From: Segetibacter aerophilus
GTDB lineage: Bacteria > Bacteroidota > Bacteroidia > Chitinophagales > Chitinophagaceae
DNA: 64,000 bases
Assembly: GCF_007991655.1 (NCBI RefSeq)
Contig: NZ_BJYT01000017.1
Coordinates: 30,835 to 94,834, forward strand
Direction of reading: 5' to 3'
Shown: positions 17,413 through 26,371 of the stretch, piece by piece
Numbering within the stretch: the first letter of the stretch is position 1
Layout of the letters: the number at the start of each line of letters is the position of its first letter
Notes under the pieces: generated by a model
What the model was told of the DNA's origin: nothing
What the model saw: the letters and a program-made list of their open reading frames with translations, nothing else
The model's database searches: none
Position numbers and translations under genes: made by a program

Positions 17413-20400
17413 ATGTCAAAGCATTACAAATTGCTTTTCGGAGTATTTACACTCCTTTTTTACAATGGCGTTTTTGCGCAAAACATAACCGTGAATGGTT
17501 CGGTTACAAGCAAGAATGACAATAAACCATTACCAGACGTAACCATTACAATAAACGGAACCAATAAGGGAACAAAGACCGGCAGCGATGGAACGTTTAC
17601 ATTAACTGCTCCGGCAAACAGTGTCGCTACATTTTCTTTCGTTGGTTACCAGCCACAGCAGTTTACACTAAGCACTGCATCCTCTCCTTTAAACATTTCA
17701 CTTGAAAGCGGTGAAAACGCTTTGAACGAAGTGGTGGTTACGGCGCTTGGAATTACAAAACAAAAGAAATCGCTGGGTTATGCAGTACAGGAGCTGAAAT
17801 CGAAAGACTTTTCCGAGGCAAAAGAGCCAAACCTGGTAAATGCTTTGGAAGGTAAAATTGCAGGGGTTAGGGTTACAAACAGCCAGGGCGATATGGGCTC
17901 GTCAAGAATTGTTATTCGGGGTGAAACTTCTATATCAGGTAACAACCAGCCACTGTTTGTGGTAGATGGTGTGCCTGTAGACAACTCTCAATTAGGGGCG
18001 GGTGGTTCGAGAGATTATGCAAATGCAATTGCAGACCTGAACGCTGAAGACATTGAAACCATCAGCGTATTAAAAGGACCAAATGCAGCAGCGCTGTACG
18101 GCTCACGGGCTGCGCACGGTGTGGTGCTCATCAAAACAAAAACCGGCAAACATCAAAAAGGATTAGGCATCACAATAAATTCAAATACAACCTTTTCAAA
18201 CTTACTTGTTCTGCCTAAATATCAAAACATATTTGGTCAGGGAGCGAATGGTCAATTTAGTTTCGTTGATGGAAAAGGCGGTGGAATAAACGACGGCGTT
18301 GACGAAAGCTGGGGACCAAAACTGGATGGAAGATTACTACCACAGTTTTATTCTAATGGAGTAGCTGTTCCATTTGTAGCGCAGCCGAACAATGTAAAAG
18401 ATTACTTTAAAACTAGTGTTACCCTTAACAATGGTGTTGCAATAGCCAATGCAGGAGAAAATTACGATTACCGGGTTTCGTATAATAATTCGAACCAAAA
18501 AGGGGTCATACCAAACAGCGAGTTGAATAAACACTCACTATCGATCAACACAAGTTTTAAAGTTGATCCTAAACTTACGTTAACAGCTGCAGCTAATTAT
18601 TTTGTTGACGATGCTCCTAACTTACCGGGTTCGGGAGGCAAGCGGGCAACAAGTACAATGCTTCAGTTCACTTGGTTTGGCCGGCAAGTCGATATAAACC
18701 AGCTAAGAAATTACAGGGACGCTAATGGCAACACCTTCAACTGGAACAACAGTTATTACAGCAACCCGTTTTTTGTTGCTTACGAAAATACAGTTCAACA
18801 GAGAAGGGACAGAATTATTGGCAACGTTGGGTTGAACTATAAGATTACCGAAAACCTTTCAGCCAACTTCAGAAGCGGAAGTGATTATTATACCGATCGT
18901 CGCAAGTTGAAGATTGCTTATGGCACCAATGGTACACCGTATGGGTCATATGAAGAGGATGCTTATACCGTTAATGAAAATAATACAGAGGGTACTTTGA
19001 GCTTTACAAAGAAAGTAAACAATGACTTTTCTTTCGATGTTTTAGCAGGTGGAAACAGCCGGACAAAAACGTACTCCGAAAATATCCAGCAGGCACCAAG
19101 GCTAGCTGTGGCGGGAGTATACACACTCAACAACTCAAGAGATCCGTTGGTGTCTTCTAATTACTTCAGCAAATTAAAGCAGTACAGCCTCTTCTCTTCT
19201 GCACAGGTTGGTTTTAAGAACTATGCTTTCTTAAACTTTACTGCACGCAACGACTGGTCATCTACATTGCCGGTTGAGAACCAATCTTATTTTTATCCAT
19301 CAATCAACGGGAGCATTGTTCTTACAGATGCATTGGACATAAAAAGCAATGTACTAAGCTATGCTAAAGTGAGAGGTGGGTGGTCGAAAGTAGGTAGCGA
19401 TGCTGACCCTTACCAGTTAATCAACACTTACAATTTTAATGCACCGTTTAATTCTAACCCGCAGCTAACTGCTACAGGTAAAGACCTGAACCGTAATCTT
19501 AAATCAGAGTCGACTACCTCTTCTGAAGTAGGCTTTGAAGCAGCTTTTTTTAAAAACAGGGCTCGCCTTGATCTAAGTTTATACAACACGAACAGCTATA
19601 ACCAGATTTTGTTTGTAGATGTAACTGCCACAACTGGCTACACTTCGAAGTTGCTAAATGCAGGCCGGATAAATAACAAAGGAATAGAAGTTCAGTTAGC
19701 GGTTACACCTGTTAAAACAAAAGCATTTGCCTGGGATGTGAACCTGAACTATGCATCAAATAGAAGTAAAGTTTTAGAACTTGATAAAGAAGGCCGGTTG
19801 CAGAATTATGTGTTAGGTTCTTACCGCAGCGTGCAGGTGTTGGCAGCGGTGGGGCAACCGTATGGAACACTGTTTGGAAATGCTTTTTTACGTGATGCTT
19901 CAGGAAACATTATTGTAAATGCAGACGGTTTACCTGCTACAGATCCTAACAAAAAAATCCTAGGAAAGTATACGCCCGATTGGACTGGTGGTATTACCAA
20001 CAGCTTCTCCTATAAAGGAATTAACCTAAGCGTATTAGTTGATGCAAGTTATGGTGGATCTATTTTCGCGGGTACCAATTCAACCGGTAGTTACACAGGT
20101 GTATTGGAGTCTACATTACCGGGACGAGATGCAGCAAATGGCGGATTGACTTATTATTATCCCGGCAACAACAAAGCAAATGGATCGGTACAATTAGTTG
20201 GAACTGCTACTGCTCCTGCAGGTGTAACGGTGTATGACGATGGAATGATCTACAACGGTGTAACTGCCGATGGCAAAGCAAACAGCAAGATTATACCCGC
20301 TTCATCGTACTATAAATCAACAAGAAATATTGAAGAAGCTTATGTGTACGATGCTTCGTTTGTAAAGTTGCGTGAGGTTAAATTAAGTTACGCTTTACCC

Positions 20401-20595
20401 TCAAGCCTTATTAAACATATCGGTTTTGCAGGAGCTTCTGTTTCACTCGTTGGACGAAATCTTTTGATCCTTCATAAAAATGTTCCAAACATCGATCCTG
20501 AAACAGCTTTCAATAATGGCAATGCACAAGGCCTCGAAGATCTGGGCCTGCCTACAACCCGCAGCTACGGATTCAATATCAACTTTAAATTTTAA
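17413..20595 (+). CDS. SusC/RagA-type TonB-dependent outer-membrane transporter
   Basis: 1060 residues. Signal peptide at 1-22 (cut after VFAQ), a carboxypeptidase-regulatory-like beta-sandwich (about 24-100), a TonB box region (NEVVVTALGI), the plug domain (about 115-230, with DGVPVDNSQ and LKGPNAAALYGSRAAHGVVLIKTK) and a 22-strand barrel ending in NINFKF with terminal Phe. It would import a TonB-energised ligand together with the SusD-like lipoprotein 11 bp downstream. The ligand is not a known glycan by context: no glycoside hydrolase accompanies it, but a cysteine desulfurase, a Cys-rich leader and a thioredoxin-like protein do. That suggests a sulfur-containing compound such as a thiol or disulfide peptide; this is inference. 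Confidence 0.95.
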   Translation: MSKHYKLLFGVFTLLFYNGVFAQNITVNGSVTSKNDNKPLPDVTITINGTNKGTKTGSDGTFTLTAPANSVATFSFVGYQPQQFTLSTASSPLNISLESGENALNEVVVTALGITKQKKSLGYAVQELKSKDFSEAKEPNLVNALEGKIAGVRVTNSQGDMGSSRIVIRGETSISGNNQPLFVVDGVPVDNSQLGAGGSRDYANAIADLNAEDIETISVLKGPNAAALYGSRAAHGVVLIKTKTGKHQKGLGITINSNTTFSNLLVLPKYQNIFGQGANGQFSFVDGKGGGINDGVDESWGPKLDGRLLPQFYSNGVAVPFVAQPNNVKDYFKTSVTLNNGVAIANAGENYDYRVSYNNSNQKGVIPNSELNKHSLSINTSFKVDPKLTLTAAANYFVDDAPNLPGSGGKRATSTMLQFTWFGRQVDINQLRNYRDANGNTFNWNNSYYSNPFFVAYENTVQQRRDRIIGNVGLNYKITENLSANFRSGSDYYTDRRKLKIAYGTNGTPYGSYEEDAYTVNENNTEGTLSFTKKVNNDFSFDVLAGGNSRTKTYSENIQQAPRLAVAGVYTLNNSRDPLVSSNYFSKLKQYSLFSSAQVGFKNYAFLNFTARNDWSSTLPVENQSYFYPSINGSIVLTDALDIKSNVLSYAKVRGGWSKVGSDADPYQLINTYNFNAPFNSNPQLTATGKDLNRNLKSESTTSSEVGFEAAFFKNRARLDLSLYNTNSYNQILFVDVTATTGYTSKLLNAGRINNKGIEVQLAVTPVKTKAFAWDVNLNYASNRSKVLELDKEGRLQNYVLGSYRSVQVLAAVGQPYGTLFGNAFLRDASGNIIVNADGLPATDPNKKILGKYTPDWTGGITNSFSYKGINLSVLVDASYGGSIFAGTNSTGSYTGVLESTLPGRDAANGGLTYYYPGNNKANGSVQLVGTATAPAGVTVYDDGMIYNGVTADGKANSKIIPASSYYKSTRNIEEAYVYDASFVKLREVKLSYALPSSLIKHIGFAGASVSLVGRNLLILHKNVPNIDPETAFNNGNAQGLEDLGLPTTRSYGFNINFKF

Positions 20596-20606
20596 TACTT
20601 CCAGTC

Positions 20607-22046
20607 ATGAAATTCAGATATCTCAATATACTCACTGTAGCCTTCCTCTTGTTTACAACAAGCTCGTGCAAAAAGGAACTTGCTGAAACAAACATCAACC
20701 CAAATACTGCACAGGTTGCTCAGCCCGATTACCTGTTAACTGCCGCTTCAAAAATTACTGCAGATGCTTACTGGGGTGCAGATAATAATTTTAATTCAAG
20801 TCTTTTGTTGGTACAGCATTGGGCTAAGATCCAGTATACAGAGCCGGATCGCTATATCTTTTCAAACAGCAGTTTTGTTTCTCTTTGGAACACCGGCTAC
20901 TCGCAAAGTATAACCAACTTAAATACCATCATCAAGCTTGCGGACGCGCAGGGAAATTCGAATTACAAAGGCGTAGCGCTTGTTTTAAGGTCGTGGGTGT
21001 TTCAATTGTTAACTGATGCTTATGGTGATATTCCATACAAGCAAGCTGGCAATATCGATCAATATCTTACTCCCGCTTACGATACCCAGAAGGATGTTTA
21101 TTTTGGTTTGCTCGACGATTTAAAAACTGCGCAGGCAGCATTAGACCCGGCAGGCAAGGCCCTAGCTGGCGACGTTATTTATGCGGGCAAAATTGCTTTA
21201 TGGAAAAAGCTGGCTAATTCGTTGCGTCTTCGCATTGCACTTCGCATAGCAGACAGGGAGCCTGAAAAGTCAAAACAAGTGTTGGCAGAAATTGCCGCAC
21301 AAGGTTCGGGATACATTAGTTCAAACAGCGAGATAGCGCAATTGGGTTACTTCGATTCACCCAACCAGAATCCTATAAGTGCATGGTTTGAGACTCGTGA
21401 TGATTTCCGCATCAGTAAAACGCTAACCGATAAATTGGTTCAGTTAAACGACCCACGCCTGGCAGTTTTTGCAAGCAAGACCCAGGCAACTACTCCAACT
21501 GGTTACGTAGGAATTCCCAACGGACTAACTACCGGTGATGCAAATAACCTGGGCTTTTCCAAAACTTCTAAACCTGGCACTTATATCATTGCGTCTCGTG
21601 CCCCGGCTGTAATTATTAGTTATGCCGAGGTGTTGTTTGATAGGGCAGAAGCAGCGGCTCGTGGACTAACCGGCGAAAATGCTGCTGACTTGTACACCCA
21701 GGCAATTCGTGCATCTTTCGCTCAGTACAGCGTTGCTGATTACGACATTAGTGCCTATCTCGGCCAGCCTGCTACTCAATTCGATGCGGCGAACTACAAG
21801 AAATCGATAGGGGAGCAGAAGTGGATCGCGCTGTATGGCCAGGGGCTTGAAGCATTTGCGGAGTGGCGTCGCCTCGATTTTCCAAAGCTTGCTCCTGCAG
21901 TTGCTGGCGTATTAAATAACCAATTACCTGTTCGTTTTATTTATCCCGGAACGGAGCAATCGCTGAACAAAGAGAATTATAAAAATGCAGTTGCAAACCA
22001 GGGAGCCGATGTGCTGACAACAAAGCTTTGGTTTGACGCTTATTAG
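20607..22046 (+). CDS. SusD/RagB-family nutrient-binding lipoprotein
   Basis: 479 residues. A lipoprotein signal peptide ends in the lipobox TTSSC (Cys about 21) followed by KKE, typical of surface-exposed Bacteroidota lipoproteins. The body (NINPNTAQVAQPDYLLTAA, then LLLVQHWAKIQYTEPDRY and YGDIPYKQAG) matches the SusD-like_2 group, with TPR-like helices. It would cap the adjacent SusC barrel and bind the ligand outside the cell. It is in the same operon as SusC (11-bp gap), and both are under the Cys-rich leader. The specific ligand is unknown. Confidence 0.95.
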   Translation: MKFRYLNILTVAFLLFTTSSCKKELAETNINPNTAQVAQPDYLLTAASKITADAYWGADNNFNSSLLLVQHWAKIQYTEPDRYIFSNSSFVSLWNTGYSQSITNLNTIIKLADAQGNSNYKGVALVLRSWVFQLLTDAYGDIPYKQAGNIDQYLTPAYDTQKDVYFGLLDDLKTAQAALDPAGKALAGDVIYAGKIALWKKLANSLRLRIALRIADREPEKSKQVLAEIAAQGSGYISSNSEIAQLGYFDSPNQNPISAWFETRDDFRISKTLTDKLVQLNDPRLAVFASKTQATTPTGYVGIPNGLTTGDANNLGFSKTSKPGTYIIASRAPAVIISYAEVLFDRAEAAARGLTGENAADLYTQAIRASFAQYSVADYDISAYLGQPATQFDAANYKKSIGEQKWIALYGQGLEAFAEWRRLDFPKLAPAVAGVLNNQLPVRFIYPGTEQSLNKENYKNAVANQGADVLTTKLWFDAY

Positions 22047-22103
22047 TATGAATTGTTTTAATAGCAATTTGCTAAAAGGCTGAACAAAGAAAAAACAGTT
22101 GCA

Positions 22104-22247
22104 GTGAGTGACACAACGATGTTGATGATAGTTAAGAAGTCTATCCCCCAAAAAAGCTTTCTAATCACCCTTTAAAAAGAGCTAAAGAAGTTTTTGGAGC
22201 CGGACAGTAAAGCCTTGATTAAACATCGTTGCGTCGCACACTTGTAC
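22104..22247. repeat. Inverted pair of the dispersed repeat between susD and the thioredoxin-like gene
   Basis: Copy c (22104-22127, inverted: GTGAGTGACACAACGATG...) and copy b (22222-22247, direct: AACATCGTTGCGTCGCACAC...) face each other about 95 nt apart. The arms can pair over 21 positions with about 18 matches, so the susD mRNA could fold a large stem here. This may act as an mRNA stabiliser or partial terminator that lowers expression of the downstream gene. It is the only paired copy in the window. Confidence 0.55.
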
Positions 22248-22423
22248 TAACCAACGCTGCTAAGCAAAATGAAAACCTCATTACAGTAACGACCTTTTGA
22301 GGCATAAAAAGTAAAAAACCGGAAATGTCGTTAGATGATGCAAGAACGAATTACAACCTTGTTGTTATTGGCAGGAGCAATCCTCAACAGAGTAAAAATT
22401 ATAGCTACAATAAAATAAATAAA

Positions 22424-23686
22424 ATGAAGAAGAATTATATGAGACAGTCTTTTAAAAGGAGTGCCTACCTATCGCTTTTTTCACTACTACTGCTGGTAAG
22501 CTGGACAGACAAAAAGCCGGTTTTTAAAAACGGCATTTATCGAACTGTTTTGGTAAGACCGGATAAAAAAGAAATCGTTTTCAACTTTGAAGCAAGGGAC
22601 AGTGCAGGCAAAAAAATCTTGTATGTCCTAAACGCTGACGAGCAATTATTGGTTGACAGCATAACGATAAAAGAAGACTCTGTCTTTATACAATTGCCGT
22701 TTTTCGAATCAAGCTTTAAGGCAGCAATAGATGACGATGGAAACCTGGAAGGGCAATGGATAAAAAAGTTTGCAGATAGGGACCAGGTGCTGCCATTCAA
22801 AGCGACCCGTAACAAAAAAGAACGCTTTGCCACCGTTGCAAAACCGAGCTATAATGCCTCGGGAAGATGGGACGCAACATTTGTTGGAAGAAACAACGCG
22901 GAAACAAAAGCAATCGGTGAGTTTACTCAAACCGGAACAAAGCTTACGGGAACATTCCTTACATCAACAGGCGATTACCGCTACCTTGAAGGCATTGTTA
23001 GTGGTGATAGTTTAGTATTGTCAGGATTTGATGGAGGACATGCATTTTTGTTCACCGCAAAACTAGCCGACAAGAATACGATTATAGCGGGTAACTTTTA
23101 TTCGGGCGCTGTGGGAACCGAAACATGGACAGCAAAAAGAAATGACAAAATTGAGTTGCCTGACGGATACCAACAAACAAGCCTGCGTGAGGGTGAGTCC
23201 AAATTAAGCTTCGAGTTCACTAGCACCAATGGTGAAACCATCTCTATCAATGACGCTCGATTTAAAAATAAAGTGGTGGTAGTTCAACTCTTAGGTTCGT
23301 GGTGTCCAAACTGTATGGACGAAACCGCTTTCTTAAGCGACTACTATAACCGCAACAAACAAAAGGGAATTGAAATTATCGGGTTGGCTTATGAAAGAAC
23401 CACTGATTTCGAAAGATCGAAAACAGCGTTGCAAAGATTTCAAAAAAGATTTAATGTTCAATACCCGGTTCTAATAACTGGTGTAACGGTTACCGATAAA
23501 CAACGCACAGAAAAAACATTACCGCAGTTGACAGAAATCAAAGCATTTCCGACATCGATATTCATTGATAAAAAAGGCAATGTAAAAAAGATCTACAGCG
23601 GTTTCAACGGTCCGGGAACCGGCGAACACTTTAAAGAATTTCAGAAGGAATTTGACGAAACGATTAAAAGTTTGTTGAGTGAATAA
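22424..23686 (+). CDS. TlpA/thioredoxin-like exported protein
   Basis: About 420 residues from the chosen ATG at 22424; an upstream in-frame ATG at 22325 gives an unlikely polar extension. An N-terminal hydrophobic stretch (SAYLSLFSLLLLVSW) is a signal peptide or anchor. The first 270 residues are beta-rich and unassigned. The C-terminal third is a TlpA-like thioredoxin fold with the redox motif Cys294-Pro-Asn-Cys297 in LGSWCPNCMDETAF and a cis-Pro region near FPTSIFID. It is a periplasmic or surface thiol-disulfide enzyme. It lies 378 bp after susD with a repeat pair between them and probably belongs to the same regulon. It could reduce an imported disulfide or thiol ligand; inference. Confidence 0.85.
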   Translation: MKKNYMRQSFKRSAYLSLFSLLLLVSWTDKKPVFKNGIYRTVLVRPDKKEIVFNFEARDSAGKKILYVLNADEQLLVDSITIKEDSVFIQLPFFESSFKAAIDDDGNLEGQWIKKFADRDQVLPFKATRNKKERFATVAKPSYNASGRWDATFVGRNNAETKAIGEFTQTGTKLTGTFLTSTGDYRYLEGIVSGDSLVLSGFDGGHAFLFTAKLADKNTIIAGNFYSGAVGTETWTAKRNDKIELPDGYQQTSLREGESKLSFEFTSTNGETISINDARFKNKVVVVQLLGSWCPNCMDETAFLSDYYNRNKQKGIEIIGLAYERTTDFERSKTALQRFQKRFNVQYPVLITGVTVTDKQRTEKTLPQLTEIKAFPTSIFIDKKGNVKKIYSGFNGPGTGEHFKEFQKEFDETIKSLLSE

Positions 23687-23808
23687 CGGGGGTAGTTTTA
23701 TCGCTTCTACTAATAATTGTTGTACGGAATATTAGGCCTATAAATGTTCAAAGCGAGGGTTTCCCAGGGAAGTTATCTCTTGATTAATCCTAAATTTTTG
23801 ATCAGTTT

Positions 23809-24540
23809 TTAGCGTAATGGTTTATCATTTGGAGCCTTATTGTATTTGTCAAGGCAACTGTCAAGCTGCTGCCCGTTGTTATGGATACAATCACAGAAAG
23901 CGTCGCCGGCGGTAGTCCTGTTAGTTCCTATAAATTGCTTCTTGCAGTCTACGAAACTATTGTATGGTTTGATGTCATACAAGTTTGCAGCAATGAATAG
24001 AAAAAAGATGACTGTAGCAACCACGCCGGCGAAAAAAAGTACCGGGAATTTATTGCTAATCCTTTCCGGCTTTGCAGCAGCTGCATCAATTGCAGGATGT
24101 TTAAAAGGAAGAACGTACTTCAACCTGTCGTAGTGCCAGCAAAGAAGAAACAAATTGCTTATCACCATCAAAGGTGAAGTAAACAATGAACCATCAAAAC
24201 GCACTGCAAACGACAGGACAAAGATGTTTAAAATGATAGGGAAATAGATCAATGCGCCAAGTAAAACCGTCCTTGGAATCAACAGGAGTATAGCCGCGGC
24301 TACTTGAAGCACGCCTATAAAGGTGTAGTAATAACCCGTGTGGTGCAGTGCTTCCAAATAACTACCCATAGGATGCTTAACTGATAGTCCACTAGCGAAT
24401 CGTTCACCCACAATCTTCACCATGCCTCCGGCAAAAAAACCTATTGCCAAGGCTATACGATTGAAAATTGCGAAATACCGAAGCCATTCATTTTGCTTCG
24501 CCTGCAAGTGGAGCCGGTCAAGTGCAACAAGAATACTCAT
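23809..24540 (-). CDS. DoxX-like membrane protein with Cys-containing C-terminal tail
   Basis: 243 residues with five or six hydrophobic helices (IALAIGFFAGGMVKIVGERF, FIGVLQVAAAILLLIPR, VVATVIFFLFIAANLY). The first 150 residues resemble the DoxX/MauE-like four-helix family. The last 50 residues form a polar tail with four cysteines (VDCKKQ, AFCDCIHNNGQQLDSC), probably outside the cytoplasm. It converges on the thioredoxin-like gene, so a redox partnership is possible, but it is on the opposite strand. Specific function unknown. Confidence 0.75.
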   Translation of the reverse strand: MSILVALDRLHLQAKQNEWLRYFAIFNRIALAIGFFAGGMVKIVGERFASGLSVKHPMGSYLEALHHTGYYYTFIGVLQVAAAILLLIPRTVLLGALIYFPIILNIFVLSFAVRFDGSLFTSPLMVISNLFLLCWHYDRLKYVLPFKHPAIDAAAAKPERISNKFPVLFFAGVVATVIFFLFIAANLYDIKPYNSFVDCKKQFIGTNRTTAGDAFCDCIHNNGQQLDSCLDKYNKAPNDKPLR

Positions 24541-24716
24541 ACAAAAATTTATTTGATAAATTGAAATAAAAAAGCGCTTTGCATTTCAAAGCAAAGGTAT
24601 GTTTATCAAAGTTGCTTCCGCACCGTTTTTTTTATTTTTGAGAATTGAAAAAAGCAGCTCTAGAAACTTGAAAGCTTATACTTTTTGACCGCTATTTAAC
24701 AAACACCATCTGCAGT

Positions 24717-25039
24717 TTATTCCTCGGAGAATTCTATAATAAACTCATTTCTCACCTTTAAAGTAAATACGACGGAAACTATTGAAACAATTTCTGCTCC
24801 TGCGATGGACGAAAAAAAGGTAGAGCAGTATCTATGATGCTCCAAGACCCGTAATAATTAATTTGGAAAGCAGGATCTGCATTTTCAAGCGTGACTGGAT
24901 ATAAACCTTGGGGTTTCGTACTAGTATGACCTACTGTTCTGTAACCGCTTTCGGTAAAAGGGCTCTTAAAACATTTAAACCAGCCTAAGACTGCTACAAC
25001 AATAGAAATGGTAAGAAATGGCAGGAAGGCTTTGCCTAT
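24717..25039 (-). pseudogene. Decayed small membrane-protein gene (frameshift, lost start)
   Basis: Reading the minus strand from 25039 gives an ATA where the start should be, then GKAFLPFLTISIVVAVLGW (a membrane helix), then a soluble stretch (TSTKPQGLYPVTLENADPAF, SWSIIDTALPFF). At the A7/T7 run at 24812-24818 the frame is lost, and continuing in the next frame yields IVSIVSVVFTLKVRNEFII with stop TAA at 24717-24719. Together these form a plausible protein of about 107 residues. One base missing or added at a homopolymer, plus ATG to ATA, argue for a pseudogene, though a sequencing error at the run is possible. No family recognised. Confidence 0.5.
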
Positions 25040-25115
25040 ATTGAGTTATTCACAACTGCTACAATGACTAGTTGATATACGCCTAAAGAGATTTAAGAGC
25101 TACGGTAATGATCCA

Positions 25116-25487
25116 TTAAACTTTGTCTCGAAAATAAGCAAGTGCCATAAAACCTTTCACTTCTTCATTAATGTCATCCTTAGAGATCATTCTGAAGTGA
25201 TGGTTGAATTGTTTGTCGTCGCCCGGAACTTGTGCAATCTTCACAAAACACAAATTGTCATGATACGGCTGCCGAAAAGGGAAAACTATGTGAACGAAGT
25301 TTTTACCAAAGTGAGTTGCCCAGGCAATAGTTCGATGTGGGCTGCAAATACCAATCATAGTTTTTGCCGCACGAAGTTCTACCATTCCAATACTATCATA
25401 AACCTCTTTAAAATAGTTAAAAAGCTCAATGGAAACAGCGGACTTACCCTGTAAGAATTCGCCTATTGTTTTATTATTATCGGCCAT
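25116..25487 (-). CDS. DUF5655-like small protein
   Basis: 123 residues. ELRAAKTMIGICSPHRTIAWATHFGKNFVHIVFPF and the later RMISKDDINEEVKGFMALAY follow the DUF5655 pattern (KTxIxF...R.FA...; S.eDvdeel..wl.eAY). Soluble and single-domain. The family often appears as a small stand-alone protein or a C-terminal module; its biochemical role is not known. It is next to an S51 peptidase-like gene on the same strand with 58 bp between them, so they may be co-transcribed. Confidence 0.7.
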   Translation of the reverse strand: MADNNKTIGEFLQGKSAVSIELFNYFKEVYDSIGMVELRAAKTMIGICSPHRTIAWATHFGKNFVHIVFPFRQPYHDNLCFVKIAQVPGDDKQFNHHFRMISKDDINEEVKGFMALAYFRDKV

Positions 25488-25545
25488 ACAGTATTTGATG
25501 GATAGAGTAAAGTTGCATGAAAATTCTGGCGGTTCGGCGTTGCGT

Positions 25546-26235
25546 TTAAACAGTTTCGTGGTTGCCCGGAAATATTAAAGTATGCGCCAGATTTTCTTCT
25601 TTTAAAATGAACTCATTGATTGGTTTCCTGATAGCTTCTATAGTCTTGTCTTGGTGAAAAATCAAACCTCCACCCATTGGAATTTCATAAGCTCTTTTTA
25701 TATCTGAAATTTGTAATAGTACTGCTACTTTCGCAAGTTCATCCTTATCCTGGTGCACCAGTACAATAAAGGGTAGCAGCTTTAAAGCTTCTGTGGCATT
25801 CATTTTTTCGTTGACTGCTTTGAAGGACTGCCATCCTAGTTGAACAGCTCCCGCAGATATTCCAATTAAAATAGAACCTTCAGCATATTTTCTTTGCAAA
25901 ATTTCATCTATCCCTTTTTCCCGGAAAATTTCAAGCCCGAGTTCTGTGTCTCCTCCTGCCAACAGAATAAGATCGGCCTTGTCTAAAAAATCGCGGCCAT
26001 CTTCATTAAAAGATGAACTAATTTTTTTGCAATTTGTAAGTCCGAGGTTTTGCATTGCTGCAATGAATAACTCGTAAAATACCGGCTCATCATTATTTGA
26101 AGCGCCGATATAAGCACATGAGGGATCGGCATTTGTTATGTCATTCATTACTGATTGCAGGTAATACTCCTGCTGGTCATTCTTAAGGAAAAGGAGCTGA
26201 CTGTCTGCGAATAAAAATATAGGTTTTGTTTCCAT
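25546..26235 (-). CDS. Peptidase S51-like (type 1 glutamine amidotransferase-like)
   Basis: 229 residues. SCAYIGASNNDEP, LILLAGGDTELG and ILIGISAGAVQLG are the family signature; the Ser in GISAGA is the expected nucleophile elbow residue shared by dipeptidase E and cyanophycinase-like enzymes. MGGGLIFHQDKTIEAI near the C-terminus replaces the usual His-containing segment. No signal peptide, so cytosolic. It could hydrolyse dipeptides with an N-terminal Asp or a related amide. Substrate not determined. Confidence 0.85.
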   Translation of the reverse strand: METKPIFLFADSQLLFLKNDQQEYYLQSVMNDITNADPSCAYIGASNNDEPVFYELFIAAMQNLGLTNCKKISSSFNEDGRDFLDKADLILLAGGDTELGLEIFREKGIDEILQRKYAEGSILIGISAGAVQLGWQSFKAVNEKMNATEALKLLPFIVLVHQDKDELAKVAVLLQISDIKRAYEIPMGGGLIFHQDKTIEAIRKPINEFILKEENLAHTLIFPGNHETV

Positions 26236-26371
26236 TCAATATCTTATAATAATGCTTGTTCTGGTACGATCAAATTTAGAAATCTAAACAGGTCAGGATG
26301 CAAAAAATCAACCTCCAACCCCTAATATTTACGCAATCATAGTTAGAACCTTTTTAGAGCTATTTCTTCTT

